From Mycolicibacterium holsaticum DSM 44478 = JCM 12374 (GTDB lineage: Bacteria > Actinomycetota > Actinomycetes > Mycobacteriales > Mycobacteriaceae): 64,000 bases of DNA. A program made the translations under genes and the position numbers. The notes beneath the pieces are model-generated. The model ran no database searches. It saw only the letters and a program-made list of their open reading frames with translations, and was not told the origin of the DNA. Location: positions 2,108,001 through 2,172,000 of the forward strand of contig NZ_CP080998.1 in the NCBI RefSeq assembly GCF_019645835.1, in the 5' to 3' direction. This document shows, one piece after another, positions 6,951 to 15,222 of the stretch (position 1 is the first letter of the stretch; every line of letters begins with the position of its first letter).

Positions 6951-8783
6951 CTAGTCGCGCATGAGGCGGTGTGTCGCAGGCTTGAACTTGCCTCCTGCGG
7001 CGAGCTTTTCAACGCAACCGGTGGCGATCATGTGTTTGACGGCGCGGCCGGTGTCCTTACGCTGCGCTTCGGTGCACTGGTCGCCGTGGACACGTTGCGC
7101 AAGGGCGGTGATCGTCCATCCTTCATCGAGCCCTTGTGCTGCCTCGATGTAGCGGCTGTGCTTGCCGTCGTGCGTCGGCGCGCCATCCTCGGCGCTCAAA
7201 ACCATTGGGTCGACGGCAACACACCACGCGGTGTCTCCGGGGTCGATGATGAAACGTCCTGCCTGTTGCAGACCGTCGTTGGCGCTCGAGCTCGAGACCG
7301 GGTGGCAGTGTTGGCGTAGCCCGCTGTGCCGGTCCTTGCGAATCGACAATCGCAGCGTCCCGCCCTGCCCCTTGCGCAGCGGCACCTCAACATCGACCCG
7401 CAGTTGCGTTCCGCCCACTCGCCGGCGTTTGGCCATGGTTCCGCCCGCTCCATATTTGCGGCTGTCGGTGCTCTTGGCCATGTGGTCAATCAGCACGACA
7501 CACACTCCCGACCGCGCCAGCAGCCCGGCAGTGGCGCGGATGATCCTGGTGAAGTCGTCGCTGTCGTTATTGCTGCCGTCGAACATTGGCACCAGCTCGC
7601 CCACACAGTCGATGACCGCGACGTCGGGAATCTGCCCGTCGACCGTGCAGTCCTTGATCACTTGCTCCAAGCGGTCGCGGCCTGCGGGTGAGCAGTAGCG
7701 GAACCTGCCCGCGCGCAATGCGGATTCCGGCGCTCCGAGCATCAGCAGTCGGGTGACGATGGATTCGACGCCGTTGTCATCCAGGTCTACGAACAAGACG
7801 GTGCCGCCGTCGCGCAGCACCTCGGCACACCCAGCGAGCGCAACCATGGTTTTGCCGTCCTCGGGATCGCCGTAGAGCAGATTGATCTCACCGCGGTAGA
7901 ACAGTCCGACGCCATCCTTACGGCGCAGAATGTCCGGCGTTGGCGGGTCGGGCACGCCACCGTCGAGAAGCTGCGCGATGTCGGCGTAGAGCGGCGTTCC
8001 GTCGTCGGGGTCTGCGTCACCGGCTTTCGCTCGCTCGGTCACGTCGTTGCGGTGTCGAGCGCGGGCCAGGCTGAGCCTGTCCAGGGCGGCATCCTGATCC
8101 TGTTCGGTCGCCGCGGTCATCATGGCGATGGCGCGTACCGCCACGTGGAACTTCGCGTACAACTCGGCGGCGGTGATCAAATACTCATGCTCACGATGGT
8201 TGTGCGGCTTCGGCGTGTTCCATGTCCGCCGATTGGCTCGCTCTATCACTGCGAGCACAGCATCGGCGGTGTTGTCTCCACAGACCCGCGCAACCTCATC
8301 CAACGTGTACAGGCGATCACTGGGAATGCTTTTCGCCTTTAGGGCACGTTCGGCCCGGTCTCTCTCGCGGTACCGCTGTAACCGCTCTCGTTGGAGCTTC
8401 TCGCCGATCTCGTGCGGATCCTCGGTCAGCGCATCGTCGGCGAACTCGGCGACCTGCGCGCGGGTCAATTCGACCTTTGGGCTCGCGGTGCGCCAAACTT
8501 CACGCGGCAGCGCCTCGAAGTCGGAGAACGCCATCCCATCGGAGCCATAGTGATAGACGTCGACGGCGTAGCGACGGCAGAACTTGCGCACTGCCTTCCA
8601 GGCGTTCTCGCCGAGGACTTCACCGATGCCGCTGTCGGGGTCGACGCCGAGCTCGTCAGCCCATTGCGCGCCGCTGATCCACTCCGCAAGGGCGCCGAGT
8701 CCCATGTCGTGGTGCCCATTGGTGTTGGTGTTGATTGCCTCTGACGCCCCGGGGCGGCTGCCGGGTTCGGCGGTATTCTGCAT
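6951..8783 (-). CDS. RepA/DnaB-like replicative helicase (RecA-fold ATPase)
   Basis: A 610-residue replication protein. The N-terminal 270 residues are charged and helical and may bind DNA or a primase. The ATPase core starts about residue 285: FYRGEINLLYGDPEDGKT holds the Walker A motif (about residues 298-306), TVLFVDLDDN is the following strand, and VAVIDCVGEL near residue 375 is the Walker B region. IDHMAKSTDSR resembles the sensor loop of hexameric AAA_25/RepA helicases. The ATG at 8783 follows an AGGAAC ribosome site. The iteron-like array lies just past its 3' end, as in plasmid or satellite replication modules. Confidence 0.8.
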   Translation of the reverse strand: MQNTAEPGSRPGASEAINTNTNGHHDMGLGALAEWISGAQWADELGVDPDSGIGEVLGENAWKAVRKFCRRYAVDVYHYGSDGMAFSDFEALPREVWRTASPKVELTRAQVAEFADDALTEDPHEIGEKLQRERLQRYRERDRAERALKAKSIPSDRLYTLDEVARVCGDNTADAVLAVIERANRRTWNTPKPHNHREHEYLITAAELYAKFHVAVRAIAMMTAATEQDQDAALDRLSLARARHRNDVTERAKAGDADPDDGTPLYADIAQLLDGGVPDPPTPDILRRKDGVGLFYRGEINLLYGDPEDGKTMVALAGCAEVLRDGGTVLFVDLDDNGVESIVTRLLMLGAPESALRAGRFRYCSPAGRDRLEQVIKDCTVDGQIPDVAVIDCVGELVPMFDGSNNDSDDFTRIIRATAGLLARSGVCVVLIDHMAKSTDSRKYGAGGTMAKRRRVGGTQLRVDVEVPLRKGQGGTLRLSIRKDRHSGLRQHCHPVSSSSANDGLQQAGRFIIDPGDTAWCVAVDPMVLSAEDGAPTHDGKHSRYIEAAQGLDEGWTITALAQRVHGDQCTEAQRKDTGRAVKHMIATGCVEKLAAGGKFKPATHRLMRD

Positions 8784-8879
8784 GGTGTTCCTGTTCGTGG
8801 GTGACGGGAATTTCCGCGGGCGATCACCGGGCCGTGGGTGGTCAGAGGCAAGGCCCCACGGTCCGGTGACGTTTCGGGG

Positions 8880-9095
8880 TTAGTCGGCGTACACAGCCTC
8901 GGGGATAAGCGGTTTCATGAGGGCATCGACGTCGGCGCGCTTAACGCGGATCGCACTCCCGGGCTTGTCGCTCAGGCGGTACGCGGGCAACTTCCCGCTG
9001 CTCACCAGCGCACGGAAGGTGAAGACGGAGAATCCAGTACGCGCGGCGGCGTGCTGGAGAGACTCAAAGTCGGGAGTGATGGGACGGGCGGGCAT
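8880..9095 (-). CDS. Excisionase-like HTH protein
   Basis: A 71-residue protein with a winged-helix MerR/HTH_17-type fold: SLQHAAARTGFSVFTFRALV is the helix-turn-helix, and KLPAYRLSDKPGSAIRVKRADVDAL the wing and closing helix. This pattern and size are those of phage Xis proteins and related helix-turn-helix control proteins. It lies between the integrase gene and the helicase gene on the same strand, which supports a directionality factor for excision; it may also regulate the helicase promoter in the 96-bp gap that follows it. Confidence 0.75.
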   Translation of the reverse strand: MPARPITPDFESLQHAAARTGFSVFTFRALVSSGKLPAYRLSDKPGSAIRVKRADVDALMKPLIPEAVYAD

Positions 9096-9224
9096 GGCGG
9101 TGGTCCTTTACACCTGGCGCGCGGGTTCATTCCCCTTGGCAGGCACAGTCCCGGCCGTCAGTTGTCAGCATACATCCGGTTAAACGTGGATGCGTGAGAA
9201 TCGCTGTGGCTCAGTATGATTCCG

Positions 9225-9237
9225 CCGTCTTAGACGG
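9225..9237 (-). terminator. Small hairpin after the integrase gene
   Basis: CCGTC and GACGG form a 5-bp stem with a 3-base loop, 8 bp beyond the integrase stop on the minus strand. It could end integrase transcription before the xis region; there is no T-run. The remaining gap to 9095 probably holds the xis promoter. Confidence 0.3.
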
Positions 9238-9244
9238 TAGAGAC

Positions 9245-10402
9245 TTACGGAGTTTTGGGCGCCGCTAGTGCCGACAAGCGTTCGGCCAGGGCATCGGTGC
9301 GGCCGGCCGCGACGTGCTGGTAGCGCATCGCGGCGGTGCTGGTGGTGTGGCCGAGGCGGTCCATGACCTCTTTGGTCGTAGCCCCGGCCACTGCCGCCAT
9401 GACGCCGCCGAAGTGGCGAAGGTCATGGAAGTGCAGACCCTCTTTGTCGATAGCCTTGCGGGCGGCGAAGAACGGGCCGCGGAATCGCCCCTCTGTGTAG
9501 AACGATCCGGTCTCGGGATCGGGGAACAGCAACGCGCTCTTGGCCTTGCCGGTGTGCTCACGCAGGTGACTCTCGATTACCGGCCGCAGGTGGATCGGTA
9601 CCGTCACAGTGCGGTTCGATTCTCTGGTTTTCGTCGGGCCGCAGGTGTAGGTGTGCTCCCGGTAGACGACCGCCTTGTTGATCCGCACGGTGGCACAGCC
9701 TGTTCCGATGTCCTCGCGGGTCAGGCCGAACACCTCACCGCGCCGCAGCCCGCACCATCCCGCCAGCAGCACCGTCAGCCGCAACTCAGCGGGCATGGCC
9801 TCGGCGAGCGCAGCCAGCTCGCCCGGCTCCAGCAGGACCACCGAGCGCTTGGTGTGCTTGACCGCGGTGCCGCCCTTGATTCGGGCGGGGGAGCGGTCGA
9901 TCAAACCGTCGTCCACCGCAGTGTTGAGCACGGCGGTCAACACTCCGTATGCGCGCGCGTTGCGGGTTGGGTAATCGGTGCCCAACCCCGAGAACCACAC
10001 GCGGACATCCTCGGGCGTGATCTTAGTGAGCGCGTGGTCTCCGAGCGTGGGCAGGATGTTGGACTCCAGGTGGTAGCGGTAGTTCTCTCGGGTGCGGCGA
10101 GATATGTTGCGCTGTTCGAGCCACGGCTTGGCGTAACCGCGCAATGTGAGGCGGGCCGCGGCGGCTTTGGTGGCGCGTTCTGCGGGCGGTGTCCAGGTTC
10201 CCGGGGTGCGCCGGTCCAGCTCGATCAGATGTTGCTCACCGTCGAGCCAGGAGGTCGCCGCCTGCTTTGTGGGGAAGGTGGCGACGGCCCGGTGCAGTAC
10301 GCCGTGATGGAGGTAGGCCGCAGACCATCGGCCCGACCGTTCTTGCCGCGCCCGGCCGAAGGCCAGACGGCGGGGGGTGCTCTGTGGTTTGCGTGTTGGC
10401 AC
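9245..10402 (-). CDS. int: Tyrosine integrase
   Basis: 385 residues from GTG 10402, which has a GAGG site upstream; a TTG at 10444 would add 14 unlikely residues. The domains are an AP2-like arm-binding N-terminus, a SAM-like core-binding domain (RGYAKPWLEQRNISRRTRENY onward), and a catalytic domain with Arg in CGLRRGEVFGL, HDLRHFGG (HxxR box), LGHTTS and the nucleophile Tyr361 in MRYQH. All catalytic boxes are present, so it should be active. It lies next to the tRNA fragment that marks the attachment site, with the Xis-like gene downstream on the same strand. Confidence 0.93.
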   Translation of the reverse strand: MPTRKPQSTPRRLAFGRARQERSGRWSAAYLHHGVLHRAVATFPTKQAATSWLDGEQHLIELDRRTPGTWTPPAERATKAAAARLTLRGYAKPWLEQRNISRRTRENYRYHLESNILPTLGDHALTKITPEDVRVWFSGLGTDYPTRNARAYGVLTAVLNTAVDDGLIDRSPARIKGGTAVKHTKRSVVLLEPGELAALAEAMPAELRLTVLLAGWCGLRRGEVFGLTREDIGTGCATVRINKAVVYREHTYTCGPTKTRESNRTVTVPIHLRPVIESHLREHTGKAKSALLFPDPETGSFYTEGRFRGPFFAARKAIDKEGLHFHDLRHFGGVMAAVAGATTKEVMDRLGHTTSTAAMRYQHVAAGRTDALAERLSALAAPKTP

Positions 10403-10537
10403 GTGGGCCTCGCTTCGGTCGGTCTCTGCACAACATTTGCACAACAGTGAGTCCGACAGAACCTAACACAATCAACCAGATTGGCTAGTGGATAAGTGCT
10501 GCTAAAGTGCCAATTTCGGGCCGTAGGGCCAGCTCAG

Positions 10538-10606
10538 AGAACCTGCCAAAACCCCGTGAGAGGCTGGTTCGAGTCCAGCCGGGGGAGCAAGTATTTCGCA
10601 GGTTCT
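10538..10606 (+). other. Probable attR: tRNA 3' fragment framed by an inverted repeat
   Basis: 10563-10587 forms a perfect T-arm (GCTGG-TTCGAGT-CCAGC) plus the acceptor strand CGGGGGA and discriminator G; the D-arm, anticodon arm and 5' acceptor are missing. The 3' end fits tRNA-Asn best. A 9-bp inverted repeat flanks it: AGAACCTGC (10538-10546) and GCAGGTTCT (10598-10606). With the integrase ending at 10402 this is the right element-chromosome junction; the intact tRNA should be at the far left end, outside the window. The rest of 10403-10870 shows no credible gene; it probably contains the lipoprotein promoter. Confidence 0.75.
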
Positions 10607-10870
10607 ATCGCCCGACATTTTTTTGCACCTGCAACATCGGCGAGCGCCCATTTCACCCGGTCCGATCCCACTGGACAGATGTCGGCGCTGCGGACCGGCA
10701 AAAGCCGAGCGGCTCACCTCCCAGGGCGATACTGTGGTCGCGATCACACCGCCCTTGCCGGGCGCGTGTACGGGGACAACACAGCTCGCCGCTGCTTAGC
10801 GGGGAGCCATTCGGGCGCCGGCCCGTCACCGAGCGAGGTGGCGGGCCGACGCGTCCGTAAGCTCGGCCCC

Positions 10871-11344
10871 ATGCGTTTTGCTCGGCTGCTCGGGCTGCTG
10901 ACCATGGTGTTGGTCGCCGCCGGATGCGGCTCCAGCCCGCCGCCCGCCGCGCCGAGCACCTCGGCGTCCTGTTCCCCGTCCGACGCGCCCAGCGCCGACG
11001 TCATCGCTGCCGAGATCGGGAAGCTCCCCGCAGCCCAGTGGCGCGAGTCCGACCGCGGGCACACCGTGGACTGCCGACTGCACTGGGTCGTCGTCACATC
11101 CGGCGATGCCGACGACAGCCCTCAGCAGGTGCTGTTCTTCGAACACCAGCGACCGCTCGGCACCCCGACACCGCAGCCCCGGCCCTACATCAGCGTCATG
11201 CCCACCGGTAACGAGACCGCCGTCCTGCAGTACCGGTGGCGTCAGGGTGACGACCCGGCGTGCTGCCCGACGGGCATCGGCAACGTCCGGTTCAGGGTCG
11301 TCGACGGCAGATTGACCGCGGTCGACCCGATCCCCGGCCCGTAG
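10871..11344 (+). CDS. LppP/LprE-family lipoprotein
   Basis: A 157-residue exported lipoprotein. The signal peptide ends in the lipobox LVAAGCGSS with Cys19 as the lipid-anchored residue. The mature domain matches my recollection of the LppP/LprE family: DCRLHWVVVTSGDA, SPQQVLFFEHQRPLGTP, and YRWRQGDDPACCPTGIGNVRF with its adjacent cysteines. The role of this family is unknown; members are cell-envelope proteins of mycobacteria. This is the first intact chromosomal gene right of the attachment site and is convergent with the acyl-CoA oxidase-like gene. Confidence 0.88.
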   Translation: MRFARLLGLLTMVLVAAGCGSSPPPAAPSTSASCSPSDAPSADVIAAEIGKLPAAQWRESDRGHTVDCRLHWVVVTSGDADDSPQQVLFFEHQRPLGTPTPQPRPYISVMPTGNETAVLQYRWRQGDDPACCPTGIGNVRFRVVDGRLTAVDPIPGP

Positions 11345-11354
11345 CGCCAGGACA

Positions 11355-13277
11355 TCAGGTGTCGACGATGTTCTCCGGGTGCAGCATCTCGGCGTAACGC
11401 AACTGCTCGGGAATGCCGAACCCGTCGACCAGCAACTCCGCGTACGGACGCAGGTTGCGGCAGCGTTCGTTGATCCCGCGGGTGACGGCCTTGGCGCGCT
11501 CGGTGGACAGGAAACGGTGCTCCATGAACCAGGCGCGGTCCTCTTCGATCACGGTCAGCGCGTACAGGTCACAGACCATCTCGAGGATCTTGCGGGCCTC
11601 CTCGTCCTGGCATGTGTCGATGCCTGCGACGAACGCTTCCAGGATGGTGCGGTCGATGTGTGCGCGCGCGGCGTGCAACACGTGATCCTGCACGGCGTTG
11701 AACGCCTCGAACGCGCTCATCTCCTTGGCCTTGCCCTGCAGCCGGCGCGCCACGGTGGACAGCATGTACTCCTCGCGGTCCTCGAACATCTGCACCTGAG
11801 TACCGCGGTTGAACAGGCTGCCCTCTTCTTCGTTGTCCTGGCGGTTGTCCAGGATCGTCTGGATGATCGGTTGCGCCGCAGTGCGTTTGAGCACGCGGGT
11901 GCCGACGGTCTCGGCGGCGAAGCGCACCCATTCCACCGGGCTCATGCTCTTGACGTCGTCGGCGTAGTCGGTGAGCAGCTGCTTGGCGACCAGCTGGGTG
12001 AGCACATGGTTGTCACCCTCGAACGTGGTGAACACATCGGTGTCGGCCTTCAGCGCGATCAACCTGTTCTCGGCCATGTACCCGGCCCCGCCGCAGGCTT
12101 CGCGGGCTTCTTGGATCGCGCGCGTCGCGTGCCAGGTGTTGGTTGCCTTCAGGCCCGCGGCGCGGGCTTCCAACTCGCGCTGCTCTTCGGGATCGGGATC
12201 GTCGGCCGTCTGCAGTTCGTGGCATTTGGCCACCAACTCGTTCTGCGCGAACTGCAGCGCATAGGATTTCGCGATCAACGGCAGCAACCGGCGCTGATGG
12301 ACAAGGTAATCCATGATCAGCACTTCGTTCTCGTCGTCGGGTGCGGCGAACTGCCTGCGCTGCAACGCATATCGGGTGGCGATGTCGAGCGCCACCCGCG
12401 CGGCCGCGGCCGCGCTGCCTGCGACGGTGACGCGACCGCGGATCAGCGTGCCCAACATCGTGAAGAACCGTCGGTTGGGGTTCTCGATCGGCGATGAGTA
12501 GGTGCCGTCCTCGGCGACGTCGGCGTACTTGTTGAGCAGGTTCTCCCGCGGCACCCGCACGTGGGCGAACTGGATGCGCCCGTTGTCGACGCCGGGCAGG
12601 CCGCCCTTGTAGTGGTTGTCCGACGTGGTCACCCCCGGCAGATCGTTGCCGTCGTCGTCGCGCAGCGGGACCAGGAAGCAGTGCACACCGTGCCCCACCC
12701 CATCGGGTGTGATCAGCTGCGCGAAAACCGCTGCCATCCGCGCGGTTTCGGCCGCACCGCCGATGTAGTCCTTACGGGAGGTGCGGGTGGGGGAGTCGAT
12801 GATGAACTCTTGGGTGGCCGGATCGTAGGTCGCGGTGGTCTCCAGCGACTGCACGTCGCTGCCGTGGCCGGTCTCGGTCATCGCAAAGCAGCCGAGCAGG
12901 TCGAGGTTGATGATCTTGGGCACGTACTTCTCGTGGTGGCGTTCGGTGCCGAGGTTCTCGACAGCCCCGCCGAACAACCCCCACTGCACACCGGCCTTGA
13001 CCATCAGCGACAGATCCGACATGGCCAGCATCTCGATCTGGGTGACCGCGGCACCGACATCGCCGTTGCCGCCGTGTTCCTTCTTGAATCCGTCTTCGGC
13101 GGCGCCGTGGTCGGCCATGATCTTCATCTGCTCGGCCACTTTGGTGCGGGCGATGACCGTGTTGGGGGTGTAGTGCGGGCGGAAAACCTCGGTGGAGAGT
13201 TCCTCACGCATCCGGTTCTTCACATCGCGCCAACGGCCGTCGAGCGCATTGCGTAGGTGCTCTGCAGTGGTGGTCAT
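11355..13277 (-). CDS. Acyl-CoA oxidase/dehydrogenase-family flavoprotein
   Basis: 640 residues from ATG 13277, much longer than the usual 380-400 of acyl-CoA dehydrogenases and near the size of acyl-CoA oxidases. The FAD/substrate region has AMTETGHGSDVQSLETTATYD, the oxidase-type variant of the motif, followed by TSRKDYIGGAAE. RRQFAAPDDENEVLIMDY marks the third domain, and a further C-terminal helical domain (about residues 450-640) matches the oxidase layout. Expected reaction: oxidation of acyl-CoA to trans-2-enoyl-CoA in the cytosol, with oxygen or an electron-transfer protein as acceptor. It is divergent from the VIT1-type transporter. Confidence 0.85.
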   Translation of the reverse strand: MTTTAEHLRNALDGRWRDVKNRMREELSTEVFRPHYTPNTVIARTKVAEQMKIMADHGAAEDGFKKEHGGNGDVGAAVTQIEMLAMSDLSLMVKAGVQWGLFGGAVENLGTERHHEKYVPKIINLDLLGCFAMTETGHGSDVQSLETTATYDPATQEFIIDSPTRTSRKDYIGGAAETARMAAVFAQLITPDGVGHGVHCFLVPLRDDDGNDLPGVTTSDNHYKGGLPGVDNGRIQFAHVRVPRENLLNKYADVAEDGTYSSPIENPNRRFFTMLGTLIRGRVTVAGSAAAAARVALDIATRYALQRRQFAAPDDENEVLIMDYLVHQRRLLPLIAKSYALQFAQNELVAKCHELQTADDPDPEEQRELEARAAGLKATNTWHATRAIQEAREACGGAGYMAENRLIALKADTDVFTTFEGDNHVLTQLVAKQLLTDYADDVKSMSPVEWVRFAAETVGTRVLKRTAAQPIIQTILDNRQDNEEEGSLFNRGTQVQMFEDREEYMLSTVARRLQGKAKEMSAFEAFNAVQDHVLHAARAHIDRTILEAFVAGIDTCQDEEARKILEMVCDLYALTVIEEDRAWFMEHRFLSTERAKAVTRGINERCRNLRPYAELLVDGFGIPEQLRYAEMLHPENIVDT

Positions 13278-13394
13278 ACCCAACGGTAGCCCGCTACCGC
13301 GCACCTCAAACTGTGATGCGGCAAACGCAGGAGTACCTAACTAAATCCGGTGGAATCCGATGAAGTTCAATCAAGGACATGAAAGGGTCCGGGA

Positions 13395-14114
13395 ATGCCT
13401 AAATGGGTGTCGCCCACGGGTGCGCCTCACCTCACCACCCACCGGCACGCCGACGTCACCGGCGGCTGGCTGCGCGCCGCCACGTTCGGCGCCATGGACG
13501 GCCTCGTCAGCAACACTGCGCTGATCGCGGGCGTCGCGGCCGCCGCCAGCGCGCAGACCGTGGTGATCAGCGGCGTCGCCGGGCTGCTGGCGGGCGCCTT
13601 CTCGATGGCCATGGGGGAGTACACCTCGGTGACCACTGCCAACGAACAGATCGAGTCCGAGGTTCTCGTCGAGCGCCGCTCCTTCCGCAAGAACCCGCAA
13701 GCCGAAGAGGCCGAGCTGGTGGCGATGCTGATGGAGATGGGTATGACGCGCGAAACCGCGACGAAGGCCGCCGACGAGGTGCACCGTGACGAGAGCCGCG
13801 CGTTGAACTTCCACCTCGTGCAGGAGCTCGGTGTGGACCCCAGGGAGAAGCCGTCGCCGTGGGTGGCGGCGGCCTCGTCGTTCGTGTTGTTCGCGATCGG
13901 CGCGATCATCCCGCTGATCCCCTACCTGCTCGGATACGAATCGCTGTGGGTCGGCCTGGCGTGCGGCGGGCTGGGACTGCTCATCGCCGGGGCCATGGCC
14001 GCCCGGATCACCCGCAAACCGGCGTGGTTCGGATCGCTGCGCCAGTTGGCGTTCGGCACCGTGGCGATTGCGGCCACCTACTTTGTCGGAACATTGCTCG
14101 ATACCGTGGCCTAG
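13395..14114 (+). CDS. VIT1/CCC1-family iron/manganese transporter
   Basis: A 239-residue membrane protein. The first helix region GAMDGLVSNTALIAGVAAA and the second, SGVAGLLAGAFSMAMGEYTSV, are the signature of VIT1/CCC1 transporters, with the conserved Asp, Met and Glu residues used in metal movement. A charged cytoplasmic domain (residues about 85-150) precedes three further hydrophobic segments near 155-238. These proteins move Fe2+ or Mn2+ across membranes, usually detoxifying by export in bacteria. The stop overlaps the next start by one base, so the two genes are coupled. Confidence 0.9.
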   Translation: MPKWVSPTGAPHLTTHRHADVTGGWLRAATFGAMDGLVSNTALIAGVAAAASAQTVVISGVAGLLAGAFSMAMGEYTSVTTANEQIESEVLVERRSFRKNPQAEEAELVAMLMEMGMTRETATKAADEVHRDESRALNFHLVQELGVDPREKPSPWVAAASSFVLFAIGAIIPLIPYLLGYESLWVGLACGGLGLLIAGAMAARITRKPAWFGSLRQLAFGTVAIAATYFVGTLLDTVA

Positions 14115-15205
14115 TGCGAGGCCTTCTGCAGTCCGCGCTCGCATGTGCCGTGCTGGTGTCGGCATGCGGCGGCGCCGAAACCACGGACGTCCACGGGCCG
14201 CAGTATCTGGGTCAGCTGAAACTGCGGGACGGCGCGACCCTCGATGGCACGGCGATCGGCGGGCTGTCCGGGCTGAGCTATGACCGCGACGGCGACCTGT
14301 ACTACCTCATCAGCGACGACCGCTCGGCCAAGAACCCGGCACGGTTCTACACCGCCCGGATAACACTGTCCGACAGTGGCGTCGAAGACGTCGACTTTGT
14401 CGGCACGCACCCCCTGCTGGACGCCGACGGCAAGCCGTTCGCGCCGCTGAACGCCGACGCCAGGCCACCGGTGGTGCCGCCGGACCCCGAAGGTATCGCC
14501 GTTGACGTTGGCCGCCAGCGCATTTACTGGTCCAGCGAGGGCGAACGGCAGGGCGAGGCGATGCTCGACCCGTCGGTACGGATCGCCGACCTCGACGGCG
14601 GCTATCTCGGCGAGTTCACCCTGCCCCCGATGTTGCACATGTCCGGCGAGGAAACCGGGCCAAGACGCAACGTTGGGCTGGAAGGCCTCTCGTTGAGCCC
14701 GGACGGCCGCCACCTGTGGGCGGCGATGGAGGGACCGCGTTACGACGACGGTGAACTGCCCAGCGAAGCCGACGGCGCGCTGGTCCGGATCACCAAGTTC
14801 GACGTCGAGACCCGCGCCGCCACAGCGCAATACACCTACCGCGTCGACGCGGTTGCCTCAGGTCCTGGCGGCGACAACGGCTTGTCCGAACTGGTGGCGG
14901 TCGACGACGACGAGTTCCTGGTGCTGGAACGCGGATACGGCACGCACGTCCAAGCGCGTCTGTACCGCGTCGTCATCGGCGACGCCGATGACGTGCTGGC
15001 CCGGCCGTCGCTGCGCGATGCGCCGGTGCAGACGATGACCAAGACACTGCTCGTCGATCTGGCCGGCGCCGTCGACCCGATCGACAACCTGGAGGGGATG
15101 ACGCTCGGGCCCACGCTGCCCGACGGGCGTCAGGCCCTGGTGCTGGTCAGCGACGACAATTTCTCGGCCGATCAGTTCACCCAGTTCCTGGCGTTCGCGC
15201 TCTGA
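14114..15205 (+). CDS. Phytase-esterase-like beta-propeller lipoprotein
   Basis: 363 residues from GTG 14114. A short signal peptide ends at a lipobox-like LVSACGG (Cys18). The mature protein has repeated propeller-like segments: GLSGLSYDRDGDLYYLISDD, DPEGIAVDVGRQRIYW, GLEGLSLSPDGRHLWAAMEG and NLEGMTLGP. This is the pattern of the family annotated as 'esterase-like activity of phytase', which are extracytoplasmic phosphatase/esterase-like propellers. The substrate is unknown. It is coupled to the upstream transporter, so it may share a metal or phosphate-stress role, which is inference. Confidence 0.82.
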   Translation: MRGLLQSALACAVLVSACGGAETTDVHGPQYLGQLKLRDGATLDGTAIGGLSGLSYDRDGDLYYLISDDRSAKNPARFYTARITLSDSGVEDVDFVGTHPLLDADGKPFAPLNADARPPVVPPDPEGIAVDVGRQRIYWSSEGERQGEAMLDPSVRIADLDGGYLGEFTLPPMLHMSGEETGPRRNVGLEGLSLSPDGRHLWAAMEGPRYDDGELPSEADGALVRITKFDVETRAATAQYTYRVDAVASGPGGDNGLSELVAVDDDEFLVLERGYGTHVQARLYRVVIGDADDVLARPSLRDAPVQTMTKTLLVDLAGAVDPIDNLEGMTLGPTLPDGRQALVLVSDDNFSADQFTQFLAFAL

Positions 15206-15222
15206 GCGCGCCGAGAAGAGCG

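Noticed and set aside
6572..7012. Minus-strand frame of 146 codons across the heptamer array.
   Set aside because: Its repetitive MD/HM-rich translation is just the TGTCCAT repeats read as codons, and it overlaps the helicase gene out of frame.
10563..10587. Functional tRNA gene at the element boundary.
   Set aside because: Only the T-arm and 3' acceptor are present; no anticodon arm or matching 5' acceptor is found in the preceding 100 bp.
10502..10747. Minus-strand frame containing APPAGLEPA-type translation.
   Set aside because: This peptide is a common false protein made by reading the complement of a tRNA T-arm; it supports the tRNA fragment instead.
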